NCBI GenBank assembly: GCA_021817355.1
Contig: JAKAVI010000331.1
Span: 1 to 6,446, forward strand
DNA from: Pseudomonadota bacterium
GTDB lineage: Bacteria; Pseudomonadota; Alphaproteobacteria; Micropepsales; Micropepsaceae
DNA: 6,446 nt
Reading direction: 5' to 3'
Below, in pieces: positions 1-5,063 of the stretch; positions within the stretch are counted from its first letter, which is position 1; each line of letters opens with the position of its first letter. The position numbers and the translations under genes were made by a program. The notes under the pieces are model-generated. The model ran no database searches, was not told the origin of the DNA, and worked only from the letters and a program-made list of their open reading frames with translations.

Positions 1-15
1 CTGAGTAAAGTTTGC

Positions 16-1239
16 TCAGGCCGCCGCGGCAGTGCGGGCAAGGGCGCAATGTGACCAGATCTCAGACAGCGCGCTGACCAATTTGTCGATATCGGCGTCC
101 GAGTGCAGCGGTGAGGGTGTAAAGCGCAGCCGCTCTGTGCCTCTGGGGACCGTCGGGTAATTGATCGGTTGAACATAAATGCCGTGATTATCGAGCAACC
201 AGTCGCTGATCATCTTGCACTTCTTGGCATCTCCCACCATGACGGGGATGATGTGGCTCGGGTTGTCGAGCATCGGAATGCCGATAGCCTTGAGTTTGCG
301 CCGCACGGTGGCGACGCGTTCCTGGTGACGACGCCGTTCGGCATTGCTCCCTTTCAGGTGCCGGATTGAGGTCAAGGCGCCGGCGGCAACGGCCGGTGGC
401 AGTGCCGTGGTGAAAATGAAGCCGGAGGCAAAGCTGCGTACAAAGTCGCACAGATCCGCGCTCGCAGCGATATAGCCGCCCATTACGCCGAACGCCTTGG
501 CCAGGGTGCCTTCGATCACGGTCAGCCGGTCCATCAATCCTTCGCGCTCGGCAATGCCACCGCCGCGCTGGCCATAAAGTCCGACCGCATGCACCTCATC
601 CAGATAGGTCATGGCACCATGGGCATCGGCGACGTCGCAAAGCTCCCTAATGGGGGCAATGTCGCCGTCCATTGAATAGACGCTTTCAAATGCGACGAGC
701 TTGGGCCGAGCAGGATCGAGGCCGGCAAGCTTGCGATTGAGATCCTCAATGTCATTGTGCTTAAAGCGCAGGCACTGGGCGCGGGAATGACGGATGCCTT
801 CAATCATCGAGGCATGATTCTGATCGTCGGAGAGCGCAACACAGGCTGGGAGTTTGGCGGCAAGCGTGCCGAGCGCTGCCCAGTTGGAAACATAGCCGCT
901 CGTAAAGGTCAGCGCCGCCTCCTTGCCATGAAGATCGGCAAGCTCGCGCTCCAGCAGCACGTGATAGTGATTCGTACCTGAAATATTGCGTGTACCGCCA
1001 GCACCGGCGCCACAGCGGTCGAGGGCCTCGTGCATGGCCGCGATAACCTGCTTGTTCTGCCCCATGCCGAGATAGTCATTGGAGCACCATACGGTCACGG
1101 GCCGGGTGCTCTGCCCTTCATAACGGGTAGCCTTGGGAAATTGTCCGGCATGACGTTCCAGATCGGCAAAAACCCGGTAGCGGCCTTCCTGGCGCAGCGC
1201 CCCCAGCTCGGCGGCGAAGAAGGCTTCGTAATCCATCAT
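16..1239 (-). CDS. hemA: 5-aminolevulinate synthase
   Basis: Condenses glycine with succinyl-CoA to 5-aminolevulinate, the first committed step of tetrapyrrole (heme) synthesis in Alphaproteobacteria; a cytosolic homodimer using pyridoxal phosphate. The 407-residue product is full length for the family. Visible family features: the glycine-rich stretch [13 protein letters not shown] (77-89), [11 protein letters not shown] (138-148, cofactor-stacking His142), [12 protein letters not shown] (212-223, Asp214 and His217) and [12 protein letters not shown] (245-256), where Lys248 is the expected Schiff-base lysine. The tail ends in a short Ala run. Two ATG codons lie in tandem (1239 and 1236). A GGGAG ribosome-binding site is 4 bases before the first and 7 before the second, so the second may be the actual start (406 aa). 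It is monocistronic as far as the window shows, with a long upstream region that carries an FNR/FixK-like box. The related enzyme 2-amino-3-ketobutyrate ligase is less likely given the overall match to HemA. Confidence 0.97.
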   Translation of the reverse strand: MMDYEAFFAAELGALRQEGRYRVFADLERHAGQFPKATRYEGQSTRPVTVWCSNDYLGMGQNKQVIAAMHEALDRCGAGAGGTRNISGTNHYHVLLERELADLHGKEAALTFTSGYVSNWAALGTLAAKLPACVALSDDQNHASMIEGIRHSRAQCLRFKHNDIEDLNRKLAGLDPARPKLVAFESVYSMDGDIAPIRELCDVADAHGAMTYLDEVHAVGLYGQRGGGIAEREGLMDRLTVIEGTLAKAFGVMGGYIAASADLCDFVRSFASGFIFTTALPPAVAAGALTSIRHLKGSNAERRRHQERVATVRRKLKAIGIPMLDNPSHIIPVMVGDAKKCKMISDWLLDNHGIYVQPINYPTVPRGTERLRFTPSPLHSDADIDKLVSALSEIWSHCALARTAAAA

Positions 1240-1274
1240 GTCTCTCCCACGGCCTCAGTCACATGGACTGGCGC

Positions 1275-1303
1275 AAACTAGGCGTTTGGACCCAGCCTGT
1301 CGA
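1275..1303 (-). promoter_or_regulatory. Candidate hemA core promoter
   Basis: On the minus strand TCGACA (1303-1298, five of six matches to the sigma-70 -35 consensus) is followed after 17 bases by TAGTTT (1280-1275, a weak -10). Transcription would start near 1268, leaving a leader of about 30 bases before the hemA ATG. A perfect TTGACA is also present just upstream at 1320-1315 but has no acceptable -10 at normal spacing. The -10 match is poor, so this is tentative. Confidence 0.35.
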
Positions 1304-1314
1304 CCAGTTTGGTC
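1302..1314. promoter_or_regulatory. Palindrome next to the candidate hemA -35
   Basis: GACCAGTTTGGTC is an inverted repeat with perfect 5-base arms (GACCA/TGGTC) and a 3-base centre. It overlaps the start of the candidate -35 hexamer and is centred about 40 bases before the predicted start point, where an activator or repressor would contact RNA polymerase. The half-sites recall operators bound by some TetR-type regulators, but no cognate regulator can be named from this window. Confidence 0.35.
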
Positions 1315-1402
1315 TGTCAATCTGCCCTTGCCCAGTGCCACATCAGCGCAGCCCCCTGTGCGAAAGGCAGGCTAGAACTGGCGCGGCAGGATGCGCAAGA
1401 TC

Positions 1403-1416
1403 CTGATACATATCAA
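1403..1416 (-). promoter_or_regulatory. FNR/FixK-like box upstream of hemA
   Basis: The minus strand reads TTGAT-ATGT-ATCAG, matching nine of ten defined bases of the FNR/FixK/Anr consensus TTGAT-N4-ATCAA; the core is a dyad TGATA-CA-TATCA on the plus strand. It is centred about 170 bases before the hemA start codon. The only downstream gene in either direction that it could serve is hemA, because the flanking LTxxQ gene ends towards it. FnrL or FixK control of hemA under low oxygen is known in other Alphaproteobacteria. A promoter placed for class II activation would need a -10 near 1375-1380; TTCTAG at 1377-1372 is only a rough fit. Confidence 0.6.
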
Positions 1417-1525
1417 TGTGTTCGGCAGAAATATGTAGCGGCGGCCCTGGCGCCGGTGCGACGCTTTGTGCCGTCACGACCGCGCTGGACCGGGACACGC
1501 AAAGTGCGCCCCGGCCCAGCCGACA

Positions 1526-1543
1526 AGGAGCAGTCCTGCTCCT
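1526..1543. other. Perfect stem-loop AGGAGCAG/CTGCTCCT
   Basis: Perfect 8-base arms are separated by two bases (TC); in RNA the loop would open to four bases or more. There is no U-run after it in the minus direction, and only a GGTTT after it in the plus direction, so it is not a classical terminator. It is the distal one of three hairpins between the LTxxQ gene and hemA. One arm carries GGAG, which resembles a ribosome-binding site, but no start codon with a credible gene follows. Confidence 0.4.
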
Positions 1544-1559
1544 GGTTTCCCGCGGCTTG

Positions 1560-1574
1560 GGGGCCTCTGGCCCC
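1560..1574 (-). terminator. GC-only stem-loop after the LTxxQ gene
   Basis: GGGGCC-TCT-GGCCCC forms a very stable 6-base stem with a 3-base loop, 40 bases after the LTxxQ stop codon. There is no downstream U-tract, so termination would be inefficient or Rho-assisted. It could equally protect a transcript 3' end. Confidence 0.3.
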
Positions 1575-1581
1575 TGGTCAT

Positions 1582-1606
1582 GGCATCGCCCCCCCAATGC
1601 GATGCC
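1582..1606 (-). terminator. Stem-loop directly after the LTxxQ gene
   Basis: GGCATCGC (1582-1589) pairs perfectly with GCGATGCC (1599-1606) around a 9-base loop that is a G-run in the transcript. It begins only 7 bases after the stop codon of the LTxxQ gene, the usual position of a 3'-end hairpin. No U-tract follows, so I call it a terminator or mRNA-stabilising hairpin with low confidence. Confidence 0.35.
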
Positions 1607-1613
1607 CTGGCCC

Positions 1614-2120
1614 TTACATCCGCCCGTGTGGCCCGTGACCTTTGCCATGCCAGAAACGGGGCCTGCAGCCCATGAACAGCTGATTGGCAGTTTTTTGCTG
1701 TGCAGGATCGAGCGCCTGGTAAAGCGGGATCAAAGCCCCATCGATGCGTTCGACGGTCGCCAGATGCGACTTCATCATGGCTTCGCGCCGGGTCAGTACA
1801 GCTGGCAGCGTGAACGACATCCTGCCTCCCATGGCGTGGCCGCGGCGGGCCAGCATCTGCGCGTGGAGCTCATGGACGCTGTCGGTGAGCACAGTCGCAA
1901 ACCGGTTCCACTGGCTCGCCTGGGCCGCGGTGATATGAAGCTCGGTGTGCAGGAAAGCGAGTGTGCCATCGGGGTAGCGCATGGCCATCATGGGGACCAT
2001 TGGACCACCGTGGCAGGGCGCGGGGCCGAAGTGCCTGGCCATGGGCTGGGCGCTGGCGGACAGGGTTCCGGCAATGGCAAGTCCGGTGCTGAGGGCCAGG
2101 ATCGCGGCATATCTATTCAT
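1614..2120 (-). CDS. Exported LTxxQ (Spy/CpxP-like) protein, Met/His-rich
   Basis: A small envelope protein of 168 residues. Residues 1-24 form a signal peptide (MNRYAAILAL start, hydrophobic core, cleavage expected after Ser-Ala-Ser-Ala at 24), so the mature part is about 144 residues in the periplasm. Two LTxxQ-type motifs are seen, ITAAQ (63-67) and LDPAQ (137-141), the hallmark of the Spy/CpxP/ZraP chaperone and stress-sensor family; the region between them should be helical. The N-terminal mature part (26-48) and the C-terminus (150-168, with FWHGKGHGPHGRM) are rich in Met and His, with single Cys residues at 36 and 152, which could bind metal. The start at 2120 is chosen because AAGGAG lies 10 bases upstream and the signal peptide follows at once; an in-frame ATG at 2153 would add 11 residues and spoil the signal peptide. 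It is probably a single-gene unit. The exact role (folding aid, metal stress) is inferred from the family. Confidence 0.8.
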   Translation of the reverse strand: MNRYAAILALSTGLAIAGTLSASAQPMARHFGPAPCHGGPMVPMMAMRYPDGTLAFLHTELHITAAQASQWNRFATVLTDSVHELHAQMLARRGHAMGGRMSFTLPAVLTRREAMMKSHLATVERIDGALIPLYQALDPAQQKTANQLFMGCRPRFWHGKGHGPHGRM

Positions 2121-2130
2121 GTGACGTGTT

Positions 2131-2136
2131 CTCCTT
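2131..2136 (-). promoter_or_regulatory. Ribosome-binding site of the LTxxQ gene
   Basis: On the minus strand the sequence reads TAAGGAGAAC; AAGGAG ends 10 bases before the ATG at 2120. This strong site decides between that ATG and the upstream in-frame ATG at 2153, which would sit before the site. I see no convincing promoter hexamers in the remaining 2137-2289 stretch. Confidence 0.75.
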
Positions 2137-2236
2137 AGGGGTGTGCCATGCAATCACTTCCGAGCCCTGTTGTCGCCATCATCATTGTCAGCAAGTGTGG
2201 CAGGGTGTCCGCCAGGAGAAATTCCAACACCAAGTT

Positions 2237-2277
2237 CCGGCCGCACCCCTTCAGGTGCCTCCAAGGCCAACGGCCGG
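2237..2277 (-). terminator. Nested stem structure after the parA-RHH unit
   Basis: Outer arms CCGGCCG (2237-2243) and CGGCCGG (2271-2277) are perfectly complementary. Inside them GCACC (2243-2247) can pair with GGTGC (2254-2258) around a 6-base loop. The structure begins 13 bases after the stop codon of the RHH gene. There is no U-tract, so it is a possible Rho-assisted 3' end, not a classical terminator. Confidence 0.25.
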
Positions 2278-2289
2278 GCCCTTCTTGTG

Positions 2290-2745
2290 TCAGTCGTGCG
2301 CGTCTTGGCGCCCGCATGCCCGAGGGACAGCCTCCAGACCCACCGCCACGGGCCGGCGGGGAGCCTCCGCGGCATCATTGCAGGCACTGGCCGGCGCGAT
2401 GCAGTTGCAGCCGTGGCTGCAGGCCAGGCGGTCGAGATGCTCCTTCAGCGCGGCGCGCAAGATCTGCGGACGGCTTGCGTGGTGCTTGGCGGCGGCGATG
2501 CCGAGGCGTTCATACTCCTCCTCGCAAAGGTCGAGGTTCACGCGCCGGTTGGAGCGGCGCTGGCGCGGAGCAGCAGCGGCCTTGGCCTTCACCGAGGCCG
2601 GGCGGGCAGGGGTAAGAGGCGCGATTGCGGCTGGGTTCAACACCGAGGGGCGCAGGGGCAGGGTCTCGAGCGAGGGCGCCGCATCACCCTTGCGGGCAAG
2701 CAAGCCAGCCGTGATCGAGGCAAATTGGCGATGGCTCAGGGTCAT
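2290..2745 (-). CDS. Small ribbon-helix-helix protein, ParA partner candidate
   Basis: A 151-residue protein in three parts. Residues 1-66 are Ala/Pro-rich and probably flexible, ending in a basic patch (RQRRSNRR, 61-68). Residues 67-108 look like a ribbon-helix-helix DNA-binding unit: a short strand RRVNLDL followed by helices EEEYERLGIAAAKH and SRPQILRAALKEHLDRLA. Residues 109-151 form a tail with CSHGCNC (109-115) plus Cys122 and Cys144, possibly metal-binding. The ATG at 2745 is preceded by GAGGGA seven bases upstream, which overlaps the parA stop; only 10 bases separate the genes, so they are co-transcribed. A small RHH protein encoded just after a ParA ATPase is the arrangement of type Ib partition modules (ParF/ParG), where the RHH protein binds the centromere, stimulates the ATPase and represses the operon. 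That role is inferred here. It could instead be only a transcription regulator, or an adaptor that links the ATPase to another cargo. Confidence 0.72.
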   Translation of the reverse strand: MTLSHRQFASITAGLLARKGDAAPSLETLPLRPSVLNPAAIAPLTPARPASVKAKAAAAPRQRRSNRRVNLDLCEEEYERLGIAAAKHHASRPQILRAALKEHLDRLACSHGCNCIAPASACNDAAEAPRRPVAVGLEAVPRACGRQDAHD

Positions 2746-2755
2746 GGGTCTTCCC

Positions 2756-3679
2756 TCAGTAAGGGGTTTCTGGGCTGCGGCGGCCAAACGGCTGGGAGCG
2801 GCGCGGACCAAGGCCCGGGGGGGCTTCGCCTGCACGCGCGCGTTCGCGCCGGCCATCGAACTGTGCCACTGGCTCGCTCTGGCCGGAGGAGACGGTCTGA
2901 TGGCCGGTCTCGCTGGCAGTGCCGGGCATTGTGCCTGGGTCTTCCAACTCCGGCCCTGGCGCGTCGAACCCCTGGGTGTTGGTTGCCTCCAGCGGTGAAA
3001 GACCGCGAATGGCGAACGCCGTCGGGACATTGAGCGGCGTGATGCTGGCGTCCTGGGTCAGGCGGGCAAGACGGCTCTGTATATAGGTCCAGAGCTCGCG
3101 CACTTCCTTGGCTGAGCTCGATTTTACCGCGACCTCGCCGACGGTGCGTCCGTCGATCATGGAGGCTGCAAAGTCAACGCGGTGATGCACGGTGACCGGT
3201 GCCACCGTGCCATGCTGCGACAGTGCCACCGCCGCTTCGCCGGTAATGCGTGCACGCGGCGTTGCGGCATTGATCACAAAAAGCAGGGTCTTGCCGTGCC
3301 GCTCGGCGAGGTCGACGGTGGCGCCGACGGCGCGCAAATCATGCGGACTTGGTCGCGTCGGCACGACCACGAGATCGGCATGGGCGATGACATGCGAAAT
3401 CGATTCGGTGATTGCCGGGGGCGTATCGATGACGGCAAGGCGGATGCCTGCCGCTTCCAGCTGATGCAGCGCGTCCGTGAGCTGCAACAACCCGACCTTG
3501 GCAAAGTGCGGCTCCGGCGCACTGCGGGCATTCCACCACTCTGCAAGTGATCCTTGGGGATCGGTGTCGATCAGCGCGACCGGACCTACCCCGGCCAACA
3601 TCGCTTCGACGGCAAGGTGGCCGGAGAGTGTCGTCTTGCCTGAACCACCCTTCTGAGATGCCAGTACCAGCACGTGCAT
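2756..3679 (-). CDS. ParA/MinD-type partition ATPase with long C-terminal tail
   Basis: A 307-residue member of the ParA family of dimeric ATPases, which position DNA or protein cargo by binding the nucleoid. The deviant Walker A KGGSGKTT lies at 10-17 (signature Lys10, P-loop Lys15), the Walker A' region IDTDPQGS at 37-44 and Walker B LAVIDTPPAI at 81-90; the family-typical MIDGRTVGEV is at 174-183. There is no N-terminal helix-turn-helix, so it resembles type Ib (ParF) or orphan cargo-positioning ATPases, not P1/F-type ParA. The ATPase core ends near residue 210. The remaining ~97 residues are Pro/Gly/Ser/Glu/Arg-rich and probably disordered, unusual for the family. The ATG at 3679 starts right at the core; AGAAGG is 10 bases upstream. 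It is the first gene of a two-gene unit with the RHH protein and has its own promoter-like region, so it is probably independent of the PTS operon upstream. A chromosomal ParA would normally be next to a ParB with a KorB-type HTH; that is absent here. Confidence 0.88.
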   Translation of the reverse strand: MHVLVLASQKGGSGKTTLSGHLAVEAMLAGVGPVALIDTDPQGSLAEWWNARSAPEPHFAKVGLLQLTDALHQLEAAGIRLAVIDTPPAITESISHVIAHADLVVVPTRPSPHDLRAVGATVDLAERHGKTLLFVINAATPRARITGEAAVALSQHGTVAPVTVHHRVDFAASMIDGRTVGEVAVKSSSAKEVRELWTYIQSRLARLTQDASITPLNVPTAFAIRGLSPLEATNTQGFDAPGPELEDPGTMPGTASETGHQTVSSGQSEPVAQFDGRRERARAGEAPPGLGPRRSQPFGRRSPETPY

Positions 3680-3758
3680 GGCTTGCGCGCCTTCTTTGCT
3701 CGCTTCGTCCTGAGCATGACGCAGAGGGCTTGCCTGGCTGTTGCATCGCGTCGCAGCA

Positions 3759-3787
3759 ATTATGCGAAGTTTAAGACAAACTGTCCG
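3759..3787 (-). promoter_or_regulatory. Candidate promoter of the parA-RHH unit
   Basis: On the minus strand CGGACA (3787-3782, four of six -35 matches) and CATAAT (3764-3759, five of six -10 matches) are separated by exactly 17 bases. Transcription would begin near 3751, giving a leader of about 72 bases before the parA ATG. The stretch is locally AT-rich against the GC-rich surroundings. It lies in the 132-base gap after the HPr gene. Confidence 0.5.
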
Positions 3788-3797
3788 GATTCTGTCC
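3768..3797. repeat. Operator-like repeat cluster in the parA promoter
   Basis: Three small repeats overlap here. AGTTT (3768-3772) and AAACT (3778-3782) form an inverted repeat with a 5-base spacer. GACA (3775-3778) and TGTC (3782-3785) form a second one with a 3-base spacer. CTGTCC occurs twice in direct orientation (3781-3786 and 3792-3797), offset by 11 bases, about one helical turn. They fill the promoter spacer and cover the -35, the place where an RHH autorepressor would bind. A GANTC site, the target of the alphaproteobacterial methylase CcrM, is at 3788-3792. Such short repeats can arise by chance, so the call is tentative. Confidence 0.35.
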
Positions 3798-3811
3798 TGT
3801 GCCGGTGCCTA

Positions 3812-4093
3812 TCAGTCTTCGCCAAACCGCGCTGCGATCAACGCCAGGATGGCGGTCATCGCCTCTTCGGCATCCGGACCTTCGGCACAGAGTTCGATGT
3901 GGCTGCCCACCCCCGCCCCCATCATCATCAGGCCCATGATCGAGCGTGCATCGACGCTGGTGCCATCCTTGCTCACGGTGATTTGAGACTTGAACCGCGC
4001 TGCGGCTTCTACAAGCTTGGCCGACGCGCGCGCATGCAGGCCACGCTTGTTGATGATCGTCGCGACCGATCTGATCGCTTGTCCATCCGCCAT
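3812..4093 (-). CDS. ptsH: HPr phosphocarrier protein
   Basis: The histidine phosphocarrier of the phosphotransferase system, a small cytosolic protein (93 residues; the family is usually 85-95). It receives phosphate from EI on His20, inside the conserved RGLHARAS motif (17-24), and hands it to EIIA proteins. Ser51 in DARSIMGLMMMGAG (48-61) corresponds to the regulatory Ser46 of Gram-positive HPr: the His-to-Ser spacing of 31 residues is the same. HPr kinase encoded two genes upstream would phosphorylate it. The gene starts 3 bases after the EIIA stop codon. AAGGA directly abuts the ATG, too close to work well as a ribosome-binding site, so translation is probably coupled to EIIA. In related bacteria it acts in regulation and carbon catabolite repression, not sugar uptake. 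Confidence 0.96.
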   Translation of the reverse strand: MADGQAIRSVATIINKRGLHARASAKLVEAAARFKSQITVSKDGTSVDARSIMGLMMMGAGVGSHIELCAEGPDAEEAMTAILALIAARFGED

Positions 4094-4096
4094 TCC

Positions 4097-4501
4097 TTAG
4101 GTTCCGCCGACGAGATCCGCAGAGCCGGCGCGCATGTATTTGCGCCCGGCCTCGATGGCCTGCTTGACCGCAGCTTCAAGCGGTAAGCGGGAGCGCACAT
4201 TGCACAGCTTGATCAGGCTGGGAAGATTGGCGCCGGCAAGAACTTCAATCTTGCCCTTTTCCAGGAGCGTCAGCGCAAGATTGCAGGGCGTTCCACCATA
4301 CATGTCGGTGGCGATCACGGTGCCGTCGCCGCCATCCACAGCCTTGGCGGCCGCGGCGATTTCACGTCGCCGCCGTTCCATGTCATCTTCGGGGCCGATG
4401 CACACGGCGCGCAGATGGGTTTGTGGGCCCACCACATGCTCGACCGCGGAAATGATTTCCTGCGCCAGACGGCCGTGGGTAACAATGACAATGCCAATCA
4501 T
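4097..4501 (-). CDS. manX: PTS EIIA component, mannose family (regulatory)
   Basis: A 134-residue single-domain EIIA of the mannose/sorbose family, cytosolic, phosphorylated by HPr. His9 in IVIVTHGRLA (4-13) is the phosphorylation site, and TDMYGGTPCNLA (65-76) is the other conserved signature. No IIB, IIC or IID partner is encoded here, in line with a regulatory role as reported for ManX of Sinorhizobium. The ATG at 4501 is chosen because it gives the family's usual MIGIVIVTHG beginning. It has no visible ribosome-binding site; an in-frame GTG at 4531 would add 10 residues with no better site. The gene lies 82 bases after hprK and 3 bases before the HPr gene, in one operon. The symbol follows Sinorhizobium usage and other names exist. 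Confidence 0.93.
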   Translation of the reverse strand: MIGIVIVTHGRLAQEIISAVEHVVGPQTHLRAVCIGPEDDMERRRREIAAAAKAVDGGDGTVIATDMYGGTPCNLALTLLEKGKIEVLAGANLPSLIKLCNVRSRLPLEAAVKQAIEAGRKYMRAGSADLVGGT

Positions 4502-4583
4502 GATCGATGCTGTGTGTGAGGCGGCGGGCACGATAACAAGGTATGGGCGAGATGGAACCCCTCACTTGCGCCTGATGTGAGAC

Positions 4584-5063
4584 TTAGTTGCCCATATCGT
4601 GGATCTGTCCAAGTTGAGCCACCGCAAGGATGATCCGGGCCGGGGCTGAGGCACCAAAGGCATTGAGACGTAGCACCGGGGGCGAGATGGCCCCTTGAAG
4701 ACCCTGCGGCAGCGGCCAGCGCTCGGGCTCGGGCAGGCGTTCGGCCTCTCGACCTAGAATTGCAGCCAGCCGGATTGGCGCCCTGGCGAGGGTGGGCAGG
4801 CGCAGGATTCCCAGCCCGCGAACCTCGATCAGCCCCTCTAGGGAGGCAGGCGCGCGCCCCAGGAGCACCCCACCTTCAACCCAAAGCAGGGTACGGTCAT
4901 CCGCCACAAGCAACGCTCCCATGGCAATAAGACGCAAGGCCAGATCGGATTTGCCACTGCCGCTCTCGCCCAGCAGCAGCACCCCCGCATCCGAAGGCGC
5001 GCCAAGCCTTGGGCCCGCCTCGGCGAGAACCACGCAGCTTGCATGCAGGTTGACCTCAGCCAT
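4584..5063 (-). CDS. hprK: HPr kinase/phosphorylase, short alphaproteobacterial form
   Basis: Phosphorylates (and probably dephosphorylates) HPr on its regulatory serine. At 159 residues it consists only of the catalytic domain, as usual in Alphaproteobacteria, whereas Gram-positive enzymes are about 310 residues. Visible motifs: NLHASCVVL (5-13), Walker A GESGSGKS (32-39), LLVADDRTLL (51-60, paired Asp) and the HprK signature EVRGLGILRLP (80-90). The ATG at 5063 overlaps the sensor-kinase stop by 8 bases (ATGGCTGA), with no ribosome-binding site in front, so translation is likely coupled to the kinase gene. An open frame extends upstream to 5372, but that part is antisense-like shadow inside the kinase coding region. 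The product should act on the HPr encoded two genes later. In many relatives rapZ follows hprK; here it does not. Confidence 0.93.
   Translation of the reverse strand: MAEVNLHASCVVLAEAGPRLGAPSDAGVLLLGESGSGKSDLALRLIAMGALLVADDRTLLWVEGGVLLGRAPASLEGLIEVRGLGILRLPTLARAPIRLAAILGREAERLPEPERWPLPQGLQGAISPPVLRLNAFGASAPARIILAVAQLGQIHDMGN

Larger units (their letters stand above)
1240..1613. other. Intergenic regulatory region upstream of hemA
   Basis: This 374-base stretch between the LTxxQ gene and hemA has no convincing gene. The half near hemA holds a promoter-like pair of hexamers, a 13-base palindrome and an FNR/FixK-like box. The half near the LTxxQ gene holds three separate stem-loops, probably 3' ends or transcript structure. 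Open frames crossing it on both strands are Arg/Pro/Gly-rich, lack family similarity and overlap the coding sequence of the LTxxQ gene, so I treat them as products of high GC content. Confidence 0.7.

Noticed and set aside
1343..1648. Minus-strand 101-codon frame between the LTxxQ gene and hemA
   Set aside because: It overlaps the end of the LTxxQ gene in another frame, runs through the hairpins and the FNR-like box, and has no ribosome-binding site or recognisable domain.
1416..2138. Plus-strand open frame of 240 codons opposite the LTxxQ gene
   Set aside because: It is antisense to a gene with a clear signal peptide, LTxxQ motifs and ribosome-binding site; its product is compositionally random (Gly/Pro/His/Arg) and no ribosome-binding site stands out.
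2746..3030. Upstream extension of the RHH gene to a start at 3030
   Set aside because: This stretch is the parA 3' end read in another frame; the ATG at 2745 has a good GAGGGA site at seven bases and gives a compact gene.
2126..3033. Two long plus-strand open frames (290 and 296 codons) opposite the parA-RHH region
   Set aside because: They overlap each other in different frames and both lie antisense to the ParA tail and RHH gene; Arg/Ala/Gly-rich products are what GC-rich antisense frames give.
3680..3811. Possible insertion-sequence or attachment-site scar flanking the parA-RHH unit
   Set aside because: I found no terminal inverted repeats, target-site duplication or tRNA fragment on either side (2121-2289 and 3680-3811), so a recent insertion is not supported by the sequence alone.
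4561..4581. Possible hairpin CTCAC/GTGAG between hprK and manX as a terminator
   Set aside because: The stem is only 5 bases with an 11-base loop and no U-tract, and the operon order argues for read-through.
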